From NCBI GenBank assembly GCA_019009955.1, contig CM032228.1, positions 3,110,001 through 3,174,000 of the forward strand: 64,000 nt of DNA. The letters are read 5' to 3'. Under the pieces are notes generated by a model that was not told the DNA's origin, ran no database searches, and was given only the letters and a program-made list of their open reading frames with translations. Within the stretch, counting starts at the first letter, position 1. The number at the start of each line of letters is the position of its first letter. This document shows positions 46,161 through 58,815 of the stretch, one piece after another. The position numbers and the translations under genes were made by a program. Source of the stretch: Riptortus pedestris. Taxonomy: Eukaryota; Arthropoda; Insecta; Hemiptera; Alydidae.

Positions 46161-47232
46161 CCTCGGTTTCCTCTGTAGTTTGCACACTCGTGAGTGGAGC
46201 CTTTCTTCAGCATTGGCCATATGACAACAGTGTTCCATTCATTATGAAGGTTACCGGCGGTTCCTCTGTAGTTTGCACACTCGTCAGTGGAGCCTTTCTT
46301 CAGCATTGCCATATGATGCCCGTGTTCCATTCATTATGAAGGCTACCGGCGGTTTCTCTGTAGTTTGCACACTCGTCAGTGGAGCCTTTCTTCAGCATTG
46401 GCCACATGATGCCCGTGTTCCATTCATTATGAAGGCTACCGGCGGCTCCTCTGTAGTTTGCACACTCGTCAGTGGAGCCTTTCTTCAGCATTGCCATATG
46501 ATGCCCGTGTTCCATTCATTATGAAGGCTACCGGCGGTTCCTCTGTAGTTTGCACACTCGTCAGTGGAGCCTTTCTTCAGCATTGGCCATATGATGCCTG
46601 TGTTCCATTCATTATGAAGGCTACCGGCGGTTCCTCTGTAGTTTGCACACTCGTCAGTGGAGCCTTTCTTCAGCATTGGCCATATGATGCCTGTGTTCCA
46701 TTCATTATGAAGGCTACCGGCGGTTCCTCTGTAGTTTGCACACTCGTCAGTGGAGCCTTTCTTCAGCATTGGCCATATGATGCCTGTGTTCCATTCATTA
46801 TGAAGGCTACCGGCGGTTCCTCTGTAGTTTGCACACTCGTCAGTGGAGCCTTTCTTCAGCATTGGCCATATGATGCCTGTGTTCCATTCATTATGAAGGC
46901 TACCGGCGGTTCCTCTGTAGTTTGCACACTCGTCAGTGGAGCCTTTCTTCAGCATTCGCCATATGATGCCTGTGTTCCATTCATTATGAAGGCTACCGGC
47001 GGTTCCTCTGTAGTTTGCACACTCGTCAGTGGAGCCTTTCTTCAGCATTCGCCATATGATGCCTGTGTTCCATTCATTATGAAGGCTACCGGCGGTTCCT
47101 CTGTAGTTTGCACACTCGTCAGTGGAGCCTTTCTTCAGCATTGGCCATATGATGCCTGTGTTCCATTCATTATGAAGGCTACCGGCGGTTCCTCTGTAGT
47201 TTGCACACTCGTCAGTGGAGCCTTTCTTCAGT
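46148..47232 (-). repeat. 93-bp satellite derived from an RT motif, about 11-12 copies
   Basis: Exactly 93 bp per unit, highly similar; 31 codons stay open on both strands. The minus strand of each unit encodes EWNTGIIWPMLKKGS followed by TDECANYRG, which is the conserved entry to the RT domain of LINEs (W..GII.P..KKG...DC.NYRG). The array directly precedes the rest of the same LINE at 45166-46160, so one block of the element was amplified in place. It lies in FAR intron 2. The long ORFs are a by-product of the unit length. Confidence 0.9.
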
Positions 47233-47302
47233 GAGTGTAAGATCATAAGTTCGAAATTTTGCTTTGGTCAGGAATAGAATTGATTTGTCCTTGGTGCTTT
47301 AG

Positions 47303-47439
47303 GTCCTGATGCACATATCGACGGCCTTCACCAACTGCCATTTGGACTGTATAGATGAAACAATTCACCCGGTCGGTGACGGTTTACTCAACATGTCAGA
47401 ACCAATCAACATGGAAATGTTGAAGGAAGCAACAAAACA
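47303..47439 (+). CDS. FAR: Fatty acyl-CoA reductase, exon iii
   Basis: The acceptor GTGCTTTAG ends at 47302. 45 codons plus two bases run to donor GTAAGT at 47440. Peptide VLMHISTAFTNCHLDCIDE...EPINMEMLKEATK. HISTAFTNC matches the H.STA..N conserved strand of FAR, directly before the catalytic segment. Confidence 0.9.
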
Positions 47440-47977
47440 GTAAGTCATTCTTCATATTTTATTGATTTTTTTTTTATGGCTGAATACACCAATGGCAATT
47501 AATAAATTATAACATAATTTTGCAAAAATTTCGGATAGTTAATCAGTTATTTAAGAAGTAGGATGGGAATGTAGGCGTCCAAGATGAAGAGCGGCGAAGC
47601 GGGGCGGCTTCGAGAATCTCCTACACTTGGCAGACGACAGAGAATTTAAAATGGAATGAAATGAAATATGTTTATTTCCATTTAATGTTATCTGTTGACT
47701 AGTGTGTCATAGCAGCATAGGGAAATCTGCCTAGTTTACGCAGCCCCTTCGTGACGCACGTTTTTGCTTACATTGACCCTGTTGTAGGTGGTCATCGACA
47801 TCTTGGGATCTATACAGATCACTTAGGCTATCACTCATCTATGCCATCCAGGATATTGTCTGCAGATTTATTAACATGGTTAAACTTAACAATTTGAGGA
47901 CGAATACATATTCTGATTGATATTTCTATACAGCTTTTTGCATTTTATAGCATTAATCAATTTACTGTATTTTGCAG
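47440..47977 (+). other. FAR intron 3
   Basis: Contains only a short HINE tail near 47716-47765 (GGGAAATCTGCCTAGTTTACG...CCCCTTCGTGACG). Confidence 0.6.
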
Positions 47978-48087
47978 AGCACTGGATGAGAGCCCCAACA
48001 CATACATTTACACCAAGAGGTTGGCAGAGCATTATATTGGCGAGCATTGCAAGGATATGCCAGTTGGTATCTTCAGGCCTGCCATAG
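47978..48087 (+). CDS. FAR: Fatty acyl-CoA reductase, exon iv (catalytic YXXXK)
   Basis: The acceptor TATTTTGCAG ends at 47977 and the donor GTAAAT follows 48087. Joined to exon iii the codons run QALDESPNTYIYTKRLAEH and then GIFRPAI. YIYTK is the SDR catalytic Tyr-XXX-Lys (Y202, K206 counting from the first full codon of exon i), and SPNTY..TK.LAE is the usual FAR form. Confidence 0.93.
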
Positions 48088-48592
48088 GTAAATACAAAAT
48101 AAAAGTGCATGATGTATAAATCTTATTGAAAATTAATTTCACACAATTTTTCTCTAAATTTAATAATAACTGAAATACTTTTAGTTTCTGAAACCACAGT
48201 AATGTTAGCTATAAGCCTTGTTACAAGCTTTGTGCAAGGTAGGACCAGGGATACCTTTTACTGATTCAGGAAGTAAATTAAACCACAATTGGGTTACAAT
48301 ATCCGTTCCTTTCTGCTACTTGAATTTCACCAATCTAATGTAAGGGGAAATAGGCTTTATTTTTTACATAGAAAGGTTGGAGAAGAAATGGAAGTTGGTA
48401 AATGATTTAAAACGCTAGGAGACCTCTAACTAATATCTATGGGTGTACCTAACATTTTACGGAAACTAGTTTGTAATACGAACGTTCGCAATAATTAAAT
48501 GAACTAAAATAGCCCACTAACGCTTTCATATCCATTTGGTTTCATGTATTAATATTACAACAAATAAAATGTTTAACAGCTATTGTTTATAG
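48088..48592 (+). other. FAR intron 4
   Basis: About 500 bp of unique AT-rich sequence. No repeat or gene recognised. Confidence 0.6.
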
Positions 48593-48782
48593 TTATAGGC
48601 GCAGTGAAGGAACCCATGCCAGGATGGGTGGACAACCTGTACGGGCCAACAGGGATCTCCATCGCCCTGATGTTGGGCGTAGCTCATACTGTAGTCATTA
48701 ACGAACAAGCAATTGCTGAACTAATACCAGTCGATATAACTGTCAACTGCCTTATAGCCTCTGCTTGGGATACATACAAAAA
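48593..48782 (+). CDS. FAR: Fatty acyl-CoA reductase, exon v
   Basis: The acceptor TGTTTATAG ends at 48592 and the donor GTAAAC starts at 48783. Peptide VIGAVKEPMPGWVDNLYGP followed by TGISIALMLGV and VPVD-type IPVDITVNCLIASAW. KEP.PGWVDN..GPTG and the PVD..VN..I...W block are strongly conserved in FARs and close the Rossmann domain. Confidence 0.92.
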
Positions 48783-48904
48783 GTAAACACTTTTATTCCT
48801 TAATTTTAAAAATTTGCATGCGTTCTTAAAGTCACAATGTACTATTAGATTCATTTAAATATTTGACCTTCCCTTAAAAAAAGGTTAATCCCTCTACGGA
48901 ACTC

Positions 48905-50240
48905 TACACAAGCACAGTATACATACAACCCTTCTGCATACAACCCTACTGCATTCACCCCTACTGCATACAACTCTACTGCATACAACCCTACTGCATA
49001 CAACCCTACTGCATACAACCCTACTGCATTCACCCCTACTGCATACAACCCTACTGCATACACCTCTACTGCATACAACCCTACTGCATACAACCCTACT
49101 GCATACAACCCTACTGCATTCACCCCTAATGCATACAATTCACCCCTAATGCATACAACCCTGCTACTGCATACAACCCTACTGCATACAACTCTCATAC
49201 AACCCTACCGCATACAACCCTACTGCATACAACCCTACTGCATTCACCCCTACTGCATACAACCCTACTGCATACAACTCTACTGCATACAACCCTACTG
49301 CATACAACCCTACTGCATACAACCCTACTGCATTCACCCCTACTGCATACAACCCTACTGCATACAACCCTACTGCATACAACCCTACTGCATACAACTC
49401 TACTGCATACAACCCTACTGCATACAACCCTACTGCATACAACCCTACTGCATTCACCCCTACTGCATACAACCCTACTGCATACAACTCTACTGCATAC
49501 AACCCTACTGCATACAACACTGCATACAACCCTACTGCATACACCCCTACTGCATACAACCCTACTGCATACAACACTACTGCATTCAACCCGACTGCAT
49601 ACAACTCTACTGCATACAACCCTACTGCATACAACCCTACTGCATACAACCCTACTGCATTCACCCCTACTGCATACAACCCTACTGCATACAACTCTAC
49701 TGCATACAACCCTACTGCATTCACCCCTAATGCATACAACCCTACTGCATACAACCCTACTGCATACAACTCTACTGCATACAACCCTACTGCATTCACC
49801 CCTACTGCATACAACCCTACTGCATACAACTCTACTGCATACAACCCTACTGCATTCACCCCTAATGCATACAACCCTACTGCATTCACCCCTACTGCAT
49901 ACAACCCTACTGCATACAACTCTACTGCATACAACCCTACTGCATACAACCCTACTGCATACAACTCTACTGCATACAACCCTACTGCATACAACCCTAC
50001 TGCATACAACTCTACATACAACCCTACTGCATTCATACTGCATACAACTCTACTGCATACAACCCTACTGCATTCACCCCTAATGCATACAACCCTACTG
50101 CATACAACCCTACTGCATACAACTCTACTGCATACAACCCTACTGCATTCACCCCTACTGCATACAACCCTACTGCATACAACCCTACTGCATACAACCC
50201 TACTGCATACAATCCTACTGCATATACCCCTACTGCATAC
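48905..50240 (+). repeat. 15-bp minisatellite, roughly 85-90 copies
   Basis: The unit TACTGCATACAACCC has frequent variants (CATTCACCC for CATACAACC; TCT for CCT; AATGCA). The period is a multiple of three, so several frames stay open on both strands. These are not proteins. Confidence 0.95.
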
Positions 50241-50261
50241 TTCTGTAGCACGTAATAGAAT

Positions 50262-50345
50262 CGTGTTCTTATTAAGATTATGGCCAACGCTTTAACTCAT
50301 ATGGCTAACCTCAGCCCATTTAACCTCCAGGCTGGCCAGCTGAGC
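50262..50345 (-). repeat. Fragment of the tRNA-derived SINE
   Basis: CCAACGCTTTAACTCATATGGCTAACCTCAGCCC matches, in shorter pieces, the head of the SINE at 59095-59325 (CAACGCTTTAACTCGCATGG and CTAACCTGAGCCC). Confidence 0.55.
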
Positions 50346-50559
50346 TAAAAATTCTCAATTCAAAGTTTCCTAAAGCCAGTTTTCTCCGTATAAAATGAGA
50401 TGCCAGAAGATTGAGGCTGAAAGCATTTGGTATAAAAGTCAAATATATGGCAACCCACCGGAGCAACAACTATAAAGCTTTGCATGACCAATCCCGTAGT
50501 AGAATAATGAGGACGTAAATAATACTGCCATGGCCTAAGGCCAGACATTTGATGGACTA

Positions 50560-50806
50560 GCAATATTATGAAACTCAGCCTTATCCAAAGCCTTCTCAGC
50601 ACCGCTATAGTGGGACCATATTCTTTAAGCAGAAATTCAAGCTCGGGCAGATGCCGGGGAGCAGAGTTCATGTTGAAATTCAGCAGGGAGTAAGGCCTAA
50701 CCATTATTTGGTCATTGACTGAGAACCCGGAGGAGTGGGTCCAAAATGGGGTCATGATTGCTTTCATTTGCTCAACCCACTGAGGCATTTCCTGTTCGTG
50801 AGCCAC
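50560..50806 (-). pseudogene. Fragment of a Jockey LINE ORF2 start
   Basis: The minus strand reads MVRPYSLLNFNMNSAPRHLP and ELEFLLKEYGPTIAVL, homologous to the ORF2 N-terminus at 36842 (MVRHYALLNFNVNSA...ELEALLQKYNPTVAVL). The rest is scrambled. A diverged, separate insertion. Confidence 0.75.
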
Positions 50807-51084
50807 TCTAGGTTGAGCAGCGTAGGTAGCTTAGCAAGCAGAGGGGGAGGGGGTTGGTAGTATGTTTGGGGTTGAAGAGAGCGGAGGCTGTGGAGGGGGG
50901 AGGGGGGGTGGACGGGCATGAGAGGTAGGCCAAAGAGGTACAACCAAAGATGTATAGTTATTCAAGAAAAAATTAGCTACACTTCATATCTCTGCTCACG
51001 CTTAGAGTCCTCCAACGCCCAACAAGGTTTATATCTATTGTTCCAAAGAAAACTAAAGAAATAAGACCACTTTCCTATTTTCAG

Positions 51085-51345
51085 GTTCACACAGAAGAGC
51101 GCTGGCTACCATGAGATACCCATCTACAACGTGGTTTCTTCGCCGGAATCGCCAATGGTGTGGGAGCTGTTCGGTACTCACGTCATGAAGGAAGGGAGAA
51201 GAAGAGGCTGCCAGAAGAGTGTCTGGTTTCCATTCACTTGCAGACCGACCACATGGAGGATGCATCAATTCAACGCAGTCATACTCCATTACACACCTGC
51301 CTACGTTGCTGACCTCATAGCATATGCCACAGGAAATAAGCCAAA
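51085..51345 (+). CDS. FAR: Fatty acyl-CoA reductase, exon vi
   Basis: The acceptor ATTTTCAG ends at 51084 and the donor is GTAGGA at 51346. Phases match both neighbours. Peptide includes IPIYNVVSSPESPMVW, KSVWFPF and LHYTPAYVADLIAYATGNK. The YN..SS...P..W strand ends the SDR domain, and the LH..PAY..DL segment begins the FAR_C (Sterile) domain. Reading through the donor gives AAG TAG, so a retained intron would end the protein at once. Confidence 0.9.
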
Positions 51346-51639
51346 GTAGGAAATTTAAATCAGCTACTATATCATGGTTTATATAATAATATGCTGGCTG
51401 TTTGGTAAGCAGATTGAAAAATGTCTATAGATGTTTCTATCCTTCAAAAGGAAAAAAATATTCATATGACGTAACTTCCCAATCCTAATAAATTCACTTC
51501 CTTGTAACAATTAACAAACAGAGAGAGATTTTTATCATTCTTATTTATCAAACCTCAGAAAGGATATTATTTCCTAAACTGTTGTGAATATTCCTAACCT
51601 TAGAGTGGTTGTTATCTCCCTGGATACTACAAAAACAGC

Positions 51640-53725
51640 TACCCTCTGCGGGGTTGTTACTTCCTGGAGTGAACATGTAGCCTATGTGGGGTAGTTACTT
51701 CCTGGAGTGAACATGTAGCCTATGTGGGGTAGTTACTTCCTGGAGTGAACAGCTAGCCTATGTGGGTTTGTTACTTCCTGGAGTGAACAGCTAGCCTATG
51801 TGGGGTTGTTACTTTCTGGAGTGAACAGCTACCCTCTGTAGGGTTGTTACTTCCTGGAGTGAACAGCTAGCCTATGTGGAGTTGTTACTTCCTGGAGTGA
51901 ACAGCTAGCCTATGTGGGGTTGTTACTTTCTGGAGTGAACAGCTAGCCTATGTGGGGTTGTTACTTTCTGGAGTGAACAGCTACCCTCTGTAGGGTTGTT
52001 ACTTCCTGGAGTGAACAGCTAGCCTCTGTGGGTTTGTTACTTCCTGGAGTGAACAGCTAGCCTATGTGGGGTAGTTACTTCCTGGAGTGAACATGTAGCC
52101 TATGTGGGGTAGTTACTTCCTGGAGTGAACATGTAGCCTATGTGGGGTAGTTACTTCCTGGAGTGAACATGTAGCCTATGTGGGGTAGTTACTTCCTGGA
52201 GTGAACATCTAGCCTATGTGGGGTAGTTACTTCCTGGAGTGAACAGCTAGCCTATGTGGGGTAGTTACTTCCTGGAGTGAACATCTACCCTCTGTGGGGT
52301 TGTTACTTCCTGCAGTGAACAGCTAGCCTATGTGGGTTTGTTACTTCCTGGAGTGAACAGCTACCCTCTGTGGGGTTGTTACTTTCTGGAGTGAACAGCT
52401 AGCCTATGTGGGGTTGTTACTTTCTGGAGTGAACAGCTAGCCTATGTGGGGTTGTTACTTCCTGGAGTGAACAGCTAGCCTATGTGGGGTTGTTACTTCC
52501 TGGAGTGAACAGCTAGCCTATGTGGGTTTGTTACTTCCTGGAGTGAACAGCTACCCTCTGTGGGGTTGTTACTTCCTGGAGTGAACAGCTAGCCTATGTG
52601 GGGTTGTTACTTTCTGGAGTGAACAGCTAGCCTATGTGGGTTTGTTACTTCCTGGAGTGAACAGCTAGCCTATGTGGGGTAGTTACTTCCTGGAGTGAAC
52701 ATGTAGCCTATGTGGGGTAGTTACTTCCTGGAGTGAACATGTAGCCTATGTGGGGTAGTTACTTCCTGGAGTGAACATGTAGCCTATGTGGGGTAGTTAC
52801 TTCCTGGAGTGAACATGTAGCCTATGTGGGGTAGTTACTTCCTGGAGTGAACATGTAGCCTATGTGGGGTAGTTACTTCCTGGAGTGAACATGTAGCCTA
52901 TGTGGGGTAGTTACTTCCTGGAGTGAACATGTAGCCTATGTGGGGTAGTTACTTCCTGGAGTGAACAGCTACCCTCGGTGGGGTAGTTACTTCCTGGAGT
53001 GAACAGCTAGCCTATGTGGGGTAGTTACTTCCTGGAGTGAACATGTAGCCTATGTGGGGTAGTTACTTCCTGGAGTGAACATGTAGCCTATGTGGGGTAG
53101 TTACTTCCTGGAGTGAACATGTAGCCTATGTGGGGTAGTTACTTCCTGGAGTGAACAGCTAGCCTATGTGGGTTTGTTACTTCCTGGAGTGAACAGCTAC
53201 CCTCTGTGGGGTTGTTACTTCCTGGAGTGAACAGCTAGCCTATGTGGGGTTGTTACTTCCTGGAGTGAACAGCTAGCCTATGTGGGGTTGTTACTTCCTG
53301 GAGTGAACAGCTAGCCTATGTGGGGTTGTTACTTCCTGGAGTGAACAGCTAGCCTCTGTGGGGTTGTTACTTCCTGGAGTGAAAAGCTACCCTATGTGGG
53401 GTAGTTACTTCCTGCAGTGAACAGCTAGCCTATGTGGGTTTGTTACTTCCTGGAGTGAACTGCTAGCCTATGTGGGGTAGTTACTTCCTGGAGTGAACAG
53501 CTAGCCTATGTGGGGTAGTTACTTCCTGGAGTGAACAGCTAGCCTATGTGGGTTTGTTACTTCCTGGGGTGAACTGCTAGCCTATGTGGGTTTGTTACTT
53601 CCTGGGGTGAACTGCTAGCCTATGTGGGTTTGTTACTTTCTGGAGTGAACAGCTAGCCTATGTGGGTTTGTTACTTCCTGGAGTGAACAGCTAGCCTATG
53701 TGGGGTTGTTACTTCCTGGAGTGTT
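51640..53725 (+). repeat. 38-bp minisatellite, about 55 copies
   Basis: The unit TTACTTCCTGGAGTGAAC continues with CAGCTAGCCTATGTGGGGTTG. Main variants: CATGT for CAGCT, GTAG for GTTG, ACCCTCTG for AGCCTATG. Runs of identical variants (GTAG plus CATGT at 52060-52200 and 52680-52960) show recent block expansion. Confidence 0.95.
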
Positions 53726-53889
53726 ACAAATATCACTAACCTAATATCCTGATGGTTATCCTTTTGGGATATTATAAAACCAGATTGGCTGAAAACCAGA
53801 AAGTACGAACAACGTGCTTCATACTGGAGTTACGAAAAAAATCTATTGAAAAACAATTGTACCCGTACAACTATAGTTTGACAAGATTG

Positions 53890-54050
53890 GTTCAATAACA
53901 TTTTACGATCCAGTTCATAATTACGGAGATAGGTTGAATTTTCATGTAGTTAAGATCGATGGGCATTGAGGAAATTTTTCGAAATTCGCTTCATGAGTAC
54001 AACCACAACAGCTGATTTCCCTTACGGCGAATCTGCTAAAACTTAGACAC
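53890..54050 (+). mobile_element. Diverged HINE 3' end
   Basis: GAAATTTTTCGAAATTCGC and ACAGCTGATTTCCCTTACGG, ending TCTGCTAA. Only the last ~150 bp remain. Confidence 0.5.
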
Positions 54051-54961
54051 ATTGAAAACTCACGAACATCGATTTTTCTTCAATAGTCTATTAGGATTAG
54101 GAAATACATGATATGGCCCATTTTGTTCGATTGAAGAGTCGTGAAGTATATCTATCTATCTAGTTAGCAAACACTCTCTATAGATTGCGTTAGTAGTGGA
54201 GCAGTTATTGAACTGGCCTACTATGCCTAATTCACACTCGTTCAAATTGTATCAAGACACTATTTTGGAACGATGGCTTCAAAAGTTCAGCCATCCTACC
54301 TAGGCTGACGAACAGTCGGTGATGCAGGGTATCTGCGTTATTTAAGCAGATTTCCCCTCCTCCTCGAATGGTTGAATGTTGCACTAAGTAACAATTGTAG
54401 TTTTGGAGTATGAACGCTAAGCAATTTCAATAAATATTCCAGTTGCATGAATAAATAAAAAATACATTAAAAACAACAATTGCTCAAAATTCATAGCAAC
54501 AAAATTAGATCCAAATTATAATAGCCTCCCCCCCCCCAAATCATCTTTATCCCAATGTATGCTTTCTACTCTTGTTCATTGTCCAATTTTATTTTGTATG
54601 GTGAATGTGTTCACATATATAATTTTTTAATAAATATAATTATGAATCTTTTTAAGAGGAAAAATTGCACCATTTCAGATTAGAAAACAAAGGAATTCCA
54701 TTTCCATATTTAATCCAATTTACCTTTTAATACCATCTGAACCATCATCCAAATCCATTGTGAATTAAGATAATAAACTGGTATTAGTAATCTACTTTTG
54801 ATTAACAAGCAGATAGTTTATCTTTATCAAATAATTAAAATCATTTTAATCCACTGCATAGTAATAAAAATAAGTATGTATTAAAAGCAGAATTCACATG
54901 GAAGCGGAGATTGTATCAAAATAATAAAATGGATGGAACAAATTGTTTAAACTTCATCTTT

Positions 54962-57120
54962 GTTCCATCACCTAGCAACCACAACATATGCTGCGTTAGG
55001 TTCCATCACCTAGCAACCACAACATATGCTGCGTTAGGTTCCATCACCTAGCAACCACAACATATGCTGCATTAGGTTCCATCACCTAGCAACCACAACA
55101 TATGCTGCATTAGGTTCCATCACCTAGCAACCACAACATATGCTGCATTAGGTTCCATCACCTAGCAACCACAACATATGCTGCGTTAGGTTCCATCACC
55201 TAGCAACCACAACATATGCTGCATTAGGTTCCATCACCTTGCAACCACAACATATGCTGCATTAGGTTCCATCACCTTGCAACCACAACATATGCTGCAT
55301 TAGGTTCCATCACCTTGCAACCACAACATATGCTGCATTAGGTTCCATCACCTAGCAACCACAACATATGCTGCATTAGGTTCCATCACCTTGCAACCAC
55401 AACATATGCTGCATTAGGTTCCATCACCTAGCAACCACAACATATGCTGCATTAGGTTCCATCACCTTGCAACCACAACATATGCTGCATTAGGTTCCAT
55501 CACCTAGCAACCACAACATATGCTGCATTAGGTTCCATCACCTAGCAACCACAACATATGCTGCGTTAGGTTCCATCACCTAGCAACCACAACATATGCT
55601 GCATTAGGTTCCATCACCTAGCAACCACAACATATGCTGCATTAGGTTCCATCACCTAGCAACCACAACATATGCTGCATTAGGTTCCATCACCTAGCAA
55701 CCACAACATATGCTGCGTTAGGTTCCATCACCTAGCAACCACAACATATGCTGCGTTAGGTTCCATCACCTAGCAACCACAACATATGCTGCGTTAGGTT
55801 CCATCACCTAGCAACCACAACATATGCTGCATTAGGTTCCATCACCTTGCAACCACAACATATGCTGCATTAGGTTCCATCACCTTGCAACCACAACATA
55901 TGCTGAATTAGGTTCCATCACCTTGCAACCACAACATATGCTGCATTAGGTTCCATCACCTAGCAACCACAACATATGCTGCGTTAGGTTCCATCACCTA
56001 GCAACCACAACATATGCTGCATTAGGTTCCATCACCTAGCAACCACAACATATGCTGCATTAGGTTCCATCACCTAGCAACCACAACATATGCTGCATTA
56101 GGTTCCATCACCTAGCAACCACAACATATGCTGCCTGAGGTTCCATCACCTAGCAACCACAACATATGCTGCATTAGGTTCCATCACCTAGCAACCACAA
56201 CATATGCTGCATTAGGTTCCATCACCTTGCAACCACAACATATGCTGAATTAGGTTCCATCACCTTGCAACCACAACATATGCTGCATTAGGTTCCATCA
56301 CCTAGCAACCACAACATATGCTGAATTAGGTTCCATCACCTAGCAACCACAACATATGCTGCATTAGGTTCCATCACCTAGCAACCACAACATATGCTGC
56401 ATTAGGTTCCATCACCTAGCAACCACAACATATGCTGCATTAGGTTCCATCACCTTGCAACCACAACATATGCTGCATTAGGTTCCATCACCTTGCAACC
56501 ACAACATATGCTGCATTAGGTTCCATCACCTTGCAACCACAACATATGCTGCATTAGGTTCCATCACCTTGCAACCACAACATATGCTGCATTAGGTTCC
56601 ATCACCTAGCAACCACAACATATGCTTCATTAGGTTTCATCACCTAGCAACCACAACATATGCTGCATTAGGTTCCATCACCTAGCAACCACAACATATG
56701 CTGAATTAGGTTCCATCACCTAGCAACCACAACATATGCTGCGTTAGGTTCCATCACTTTGCAACCACAACATATGCTGCATTAGGTTCCATCACCTAGC
56801 AACCACAACATATGCTGCGTTAGGTTCCATCACCTTGCAACCACAACATATGCTGAATTAGGTTCCATCACCTAGCAACCACAACATATGCTGCGTTAGG
56901 TTCCATCAAATTGAAAACAAAACATATGCAGAATAATGATCCATCACCTAGCAACCACAACATATGCTGCGTTAGGTTCCATCACCTAGCAACCACAACA
57001 TATGCTGCGTTAGGTTCCATCACCTAGCAACCACAACATATGCTGCGTTAGGTTCCATCACCTAGCAACCACAACATATGCTGCGTTAGGTTCCATCACC
57101 TAGCAACCACAACATATGCC
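54962..57120 (+). repeat. 38-bp minisatellite, about 57 copies
   Basis: The unit TTCCATCACCTAGCAACCAC continues with AACATATGCTGCATTAGG. Variants CCTTGCAACC, GCGTTAGG and GAATTAGG occur in blocks. One scrambled unit lies near 56905-56940. Relics of the unit recur outside the array at 59370-59460 and 60040-60160. Confidence 0.95.
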
Positions 57121-57376
57121 GCTATGTCCACGTGGAGATGCTTCAAGGTTCACTCGGTTCCCTATGTGTGATGGGCCGGCATGGAGTGCATCTTCCTTCT
57201 CGATGTGCTCATCGATGCCAGCGCGACAGTGAGCGCATTGCAGTGATCCCGGGATCCTCAGATACGAGCATAGGGACTCGCTTCCTGCAGTCAGCTGAAG
57301 CCTGAGATTTTAATTTATTATGAAAAGGGATAACTGATTCACTATCAGTCCTGACTGTTTTGTCGAAGTTGAACCA

Positions 57377-58815
57377 GTGAGCGCAGATGGTGGCGAATAG
57401 CCTATTAGCTGGCTCCAGTGAGCGCAGATGGTGGCGAATAGCCTATTAGCTGGCTCCAGTGAGAGCAGATGGTGGCGAATAGCCTATTAGCTGGCTCCAG
57501 TGAGCGCAGTTGGTGGCGAATAGCCTATTAGCTGGCTCCAGTGAGCGCAGATGGTGGCGAATAGCCTATTAGCTGGCTCCAGTGAGCGCAGATGGTGGCG
57601 AATAGCCTATTAGCTGGCTCCAGTGAGCGCAGATGGTGGCGAATAGCCTATTAGCTGGCTCCAGTGAGCGCAGATGGTGGCGAATAGCCTATTAGCTGGC
57701 TCCAGTGAGCGCAGATGGTGGCGAATAGCCTATTAGCTGGCTCCAGTGAGCGCAGATGGTGGCGAATAGCCTATTAGCTGGCTCCAGTGAGCGCAGATGG
57801 TGGCGAATAGCCTATTAGCTGGCTCCAGTGAGCGCAGATGGTGGCGAATAGCCTATTAGCTGGCTCCAGTGAGCGCAGATGGTGGCGAATAGCCTATTAG
57901 CTGGCTCCAGTGAGCGCAGATGGTGGCGAATAGCCTATTAGCTGGCTCCAGTGAGCGCAGATGGTGGCGAATAGCCTATTAGCTGGCTCCAGTGAGCGCA
58001 GATGGTGGCGAATAGCCTATTAGCTGGCTCCAGTGAGCGCAGTTGGTGGCGAATAGCCTATTAGCTGGCTCCAGTGAGCGCAGATGGTGGCGAATAGCCT
58101 ATTGGCTGGCTCCAGTGAGCGCAGATGGTGGCGAATAGCCTATTGGCTGGCTCCAGTGAGCGCAGATGGTGGCGAATAGCCTATTGGCTGGCTCCAGTGA
58201 GCGCAGATGGTGGCGAATAGCCTATTGGCTGGCTCCAGTGAGCGCAGATGGTGGCGAATAGCCTATTAGCTGGCTCCAGTGAGCGCAGTTGGTGGCGAAT
58301 AGCCTATTAGCTGGCTCCAGTGAGCGCAGATGGTGGCGAATAGCCTATTAGCTGGCTCCAGTGAGCGCAGATGGTGGCGAATAGCCTATTAGCTGGCTCC
58401 AGTGAGCGCAAATGGTGGCGAATAGCCTATTAGCTGGCTCCAGTGAGCGCAGAAGGTGGCGAATAGCCTATTAGCTGGCTCCAGTGAGCGCAGTTGGTGG
58501 CGAATAGCCTATTAGCTGGCTCCAGTGAGCGCAGATGGTGGCGATTAGCCTATTAGCTGGCTCCAGTGAGCGCAGATGGTGGCGAATAGCCTATTAGCTG
58601 GCGCCCGTGAGCGCAGTTGGTGGCGAATAGCCTATTAGCTGGCTCCAGTGAGCGCAGATGGTGGCGAATAGCCTATTAGCTGGCTCCAGTGAGCGCAGAT
58701 GGTGGCGAATAGCCTATTAGCTGGCTCCAGTGAGCGCAGATGGTGGCGAATAGCCTATTAGCTGGCTCCAGTGAGTGCAGATGGTGGCGAATAGCCTATT
58801 AGCTGGCTCCTTCGC
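57377..58815 (+). repeat. 41-bp minisatellite, about 35 copies
   Basis: The unit CCAGTGAGCGCAGATGGTGG continues with CGAATAGCCTATTAGCTGGCT and is very uniform. A block near 58085-58230 shares TTGGCTGG. Unrelated in sequence to the 41-bp array at 24640. Confidence 0.95.

Larger units (their letters stand above)
48783..51084 (+). other. FAR intron 5
   Basis: 2.3 kb holding a 15-bp array (48905-50240), a SINE fragment (50262-50345) and a fragment of a LINE related to the 33.6-38.7 kb element (50560-50806). Confidence 0.7.

Noticed and set aside
46458..47246. Open frames of about 250 codons on both strands
   Set aside because: They exist only because the satellite unit (93 bp) is a multiple of three. 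The minus strand is RT-derived but has no start, stop or domain context.
49149..50083. Long repetitive ORFs (pentapeptide repeats) on both strands
   Set aside because: Produced by the 15-bp unit. Several frames are open at once, and the region lies in a FAR intron.
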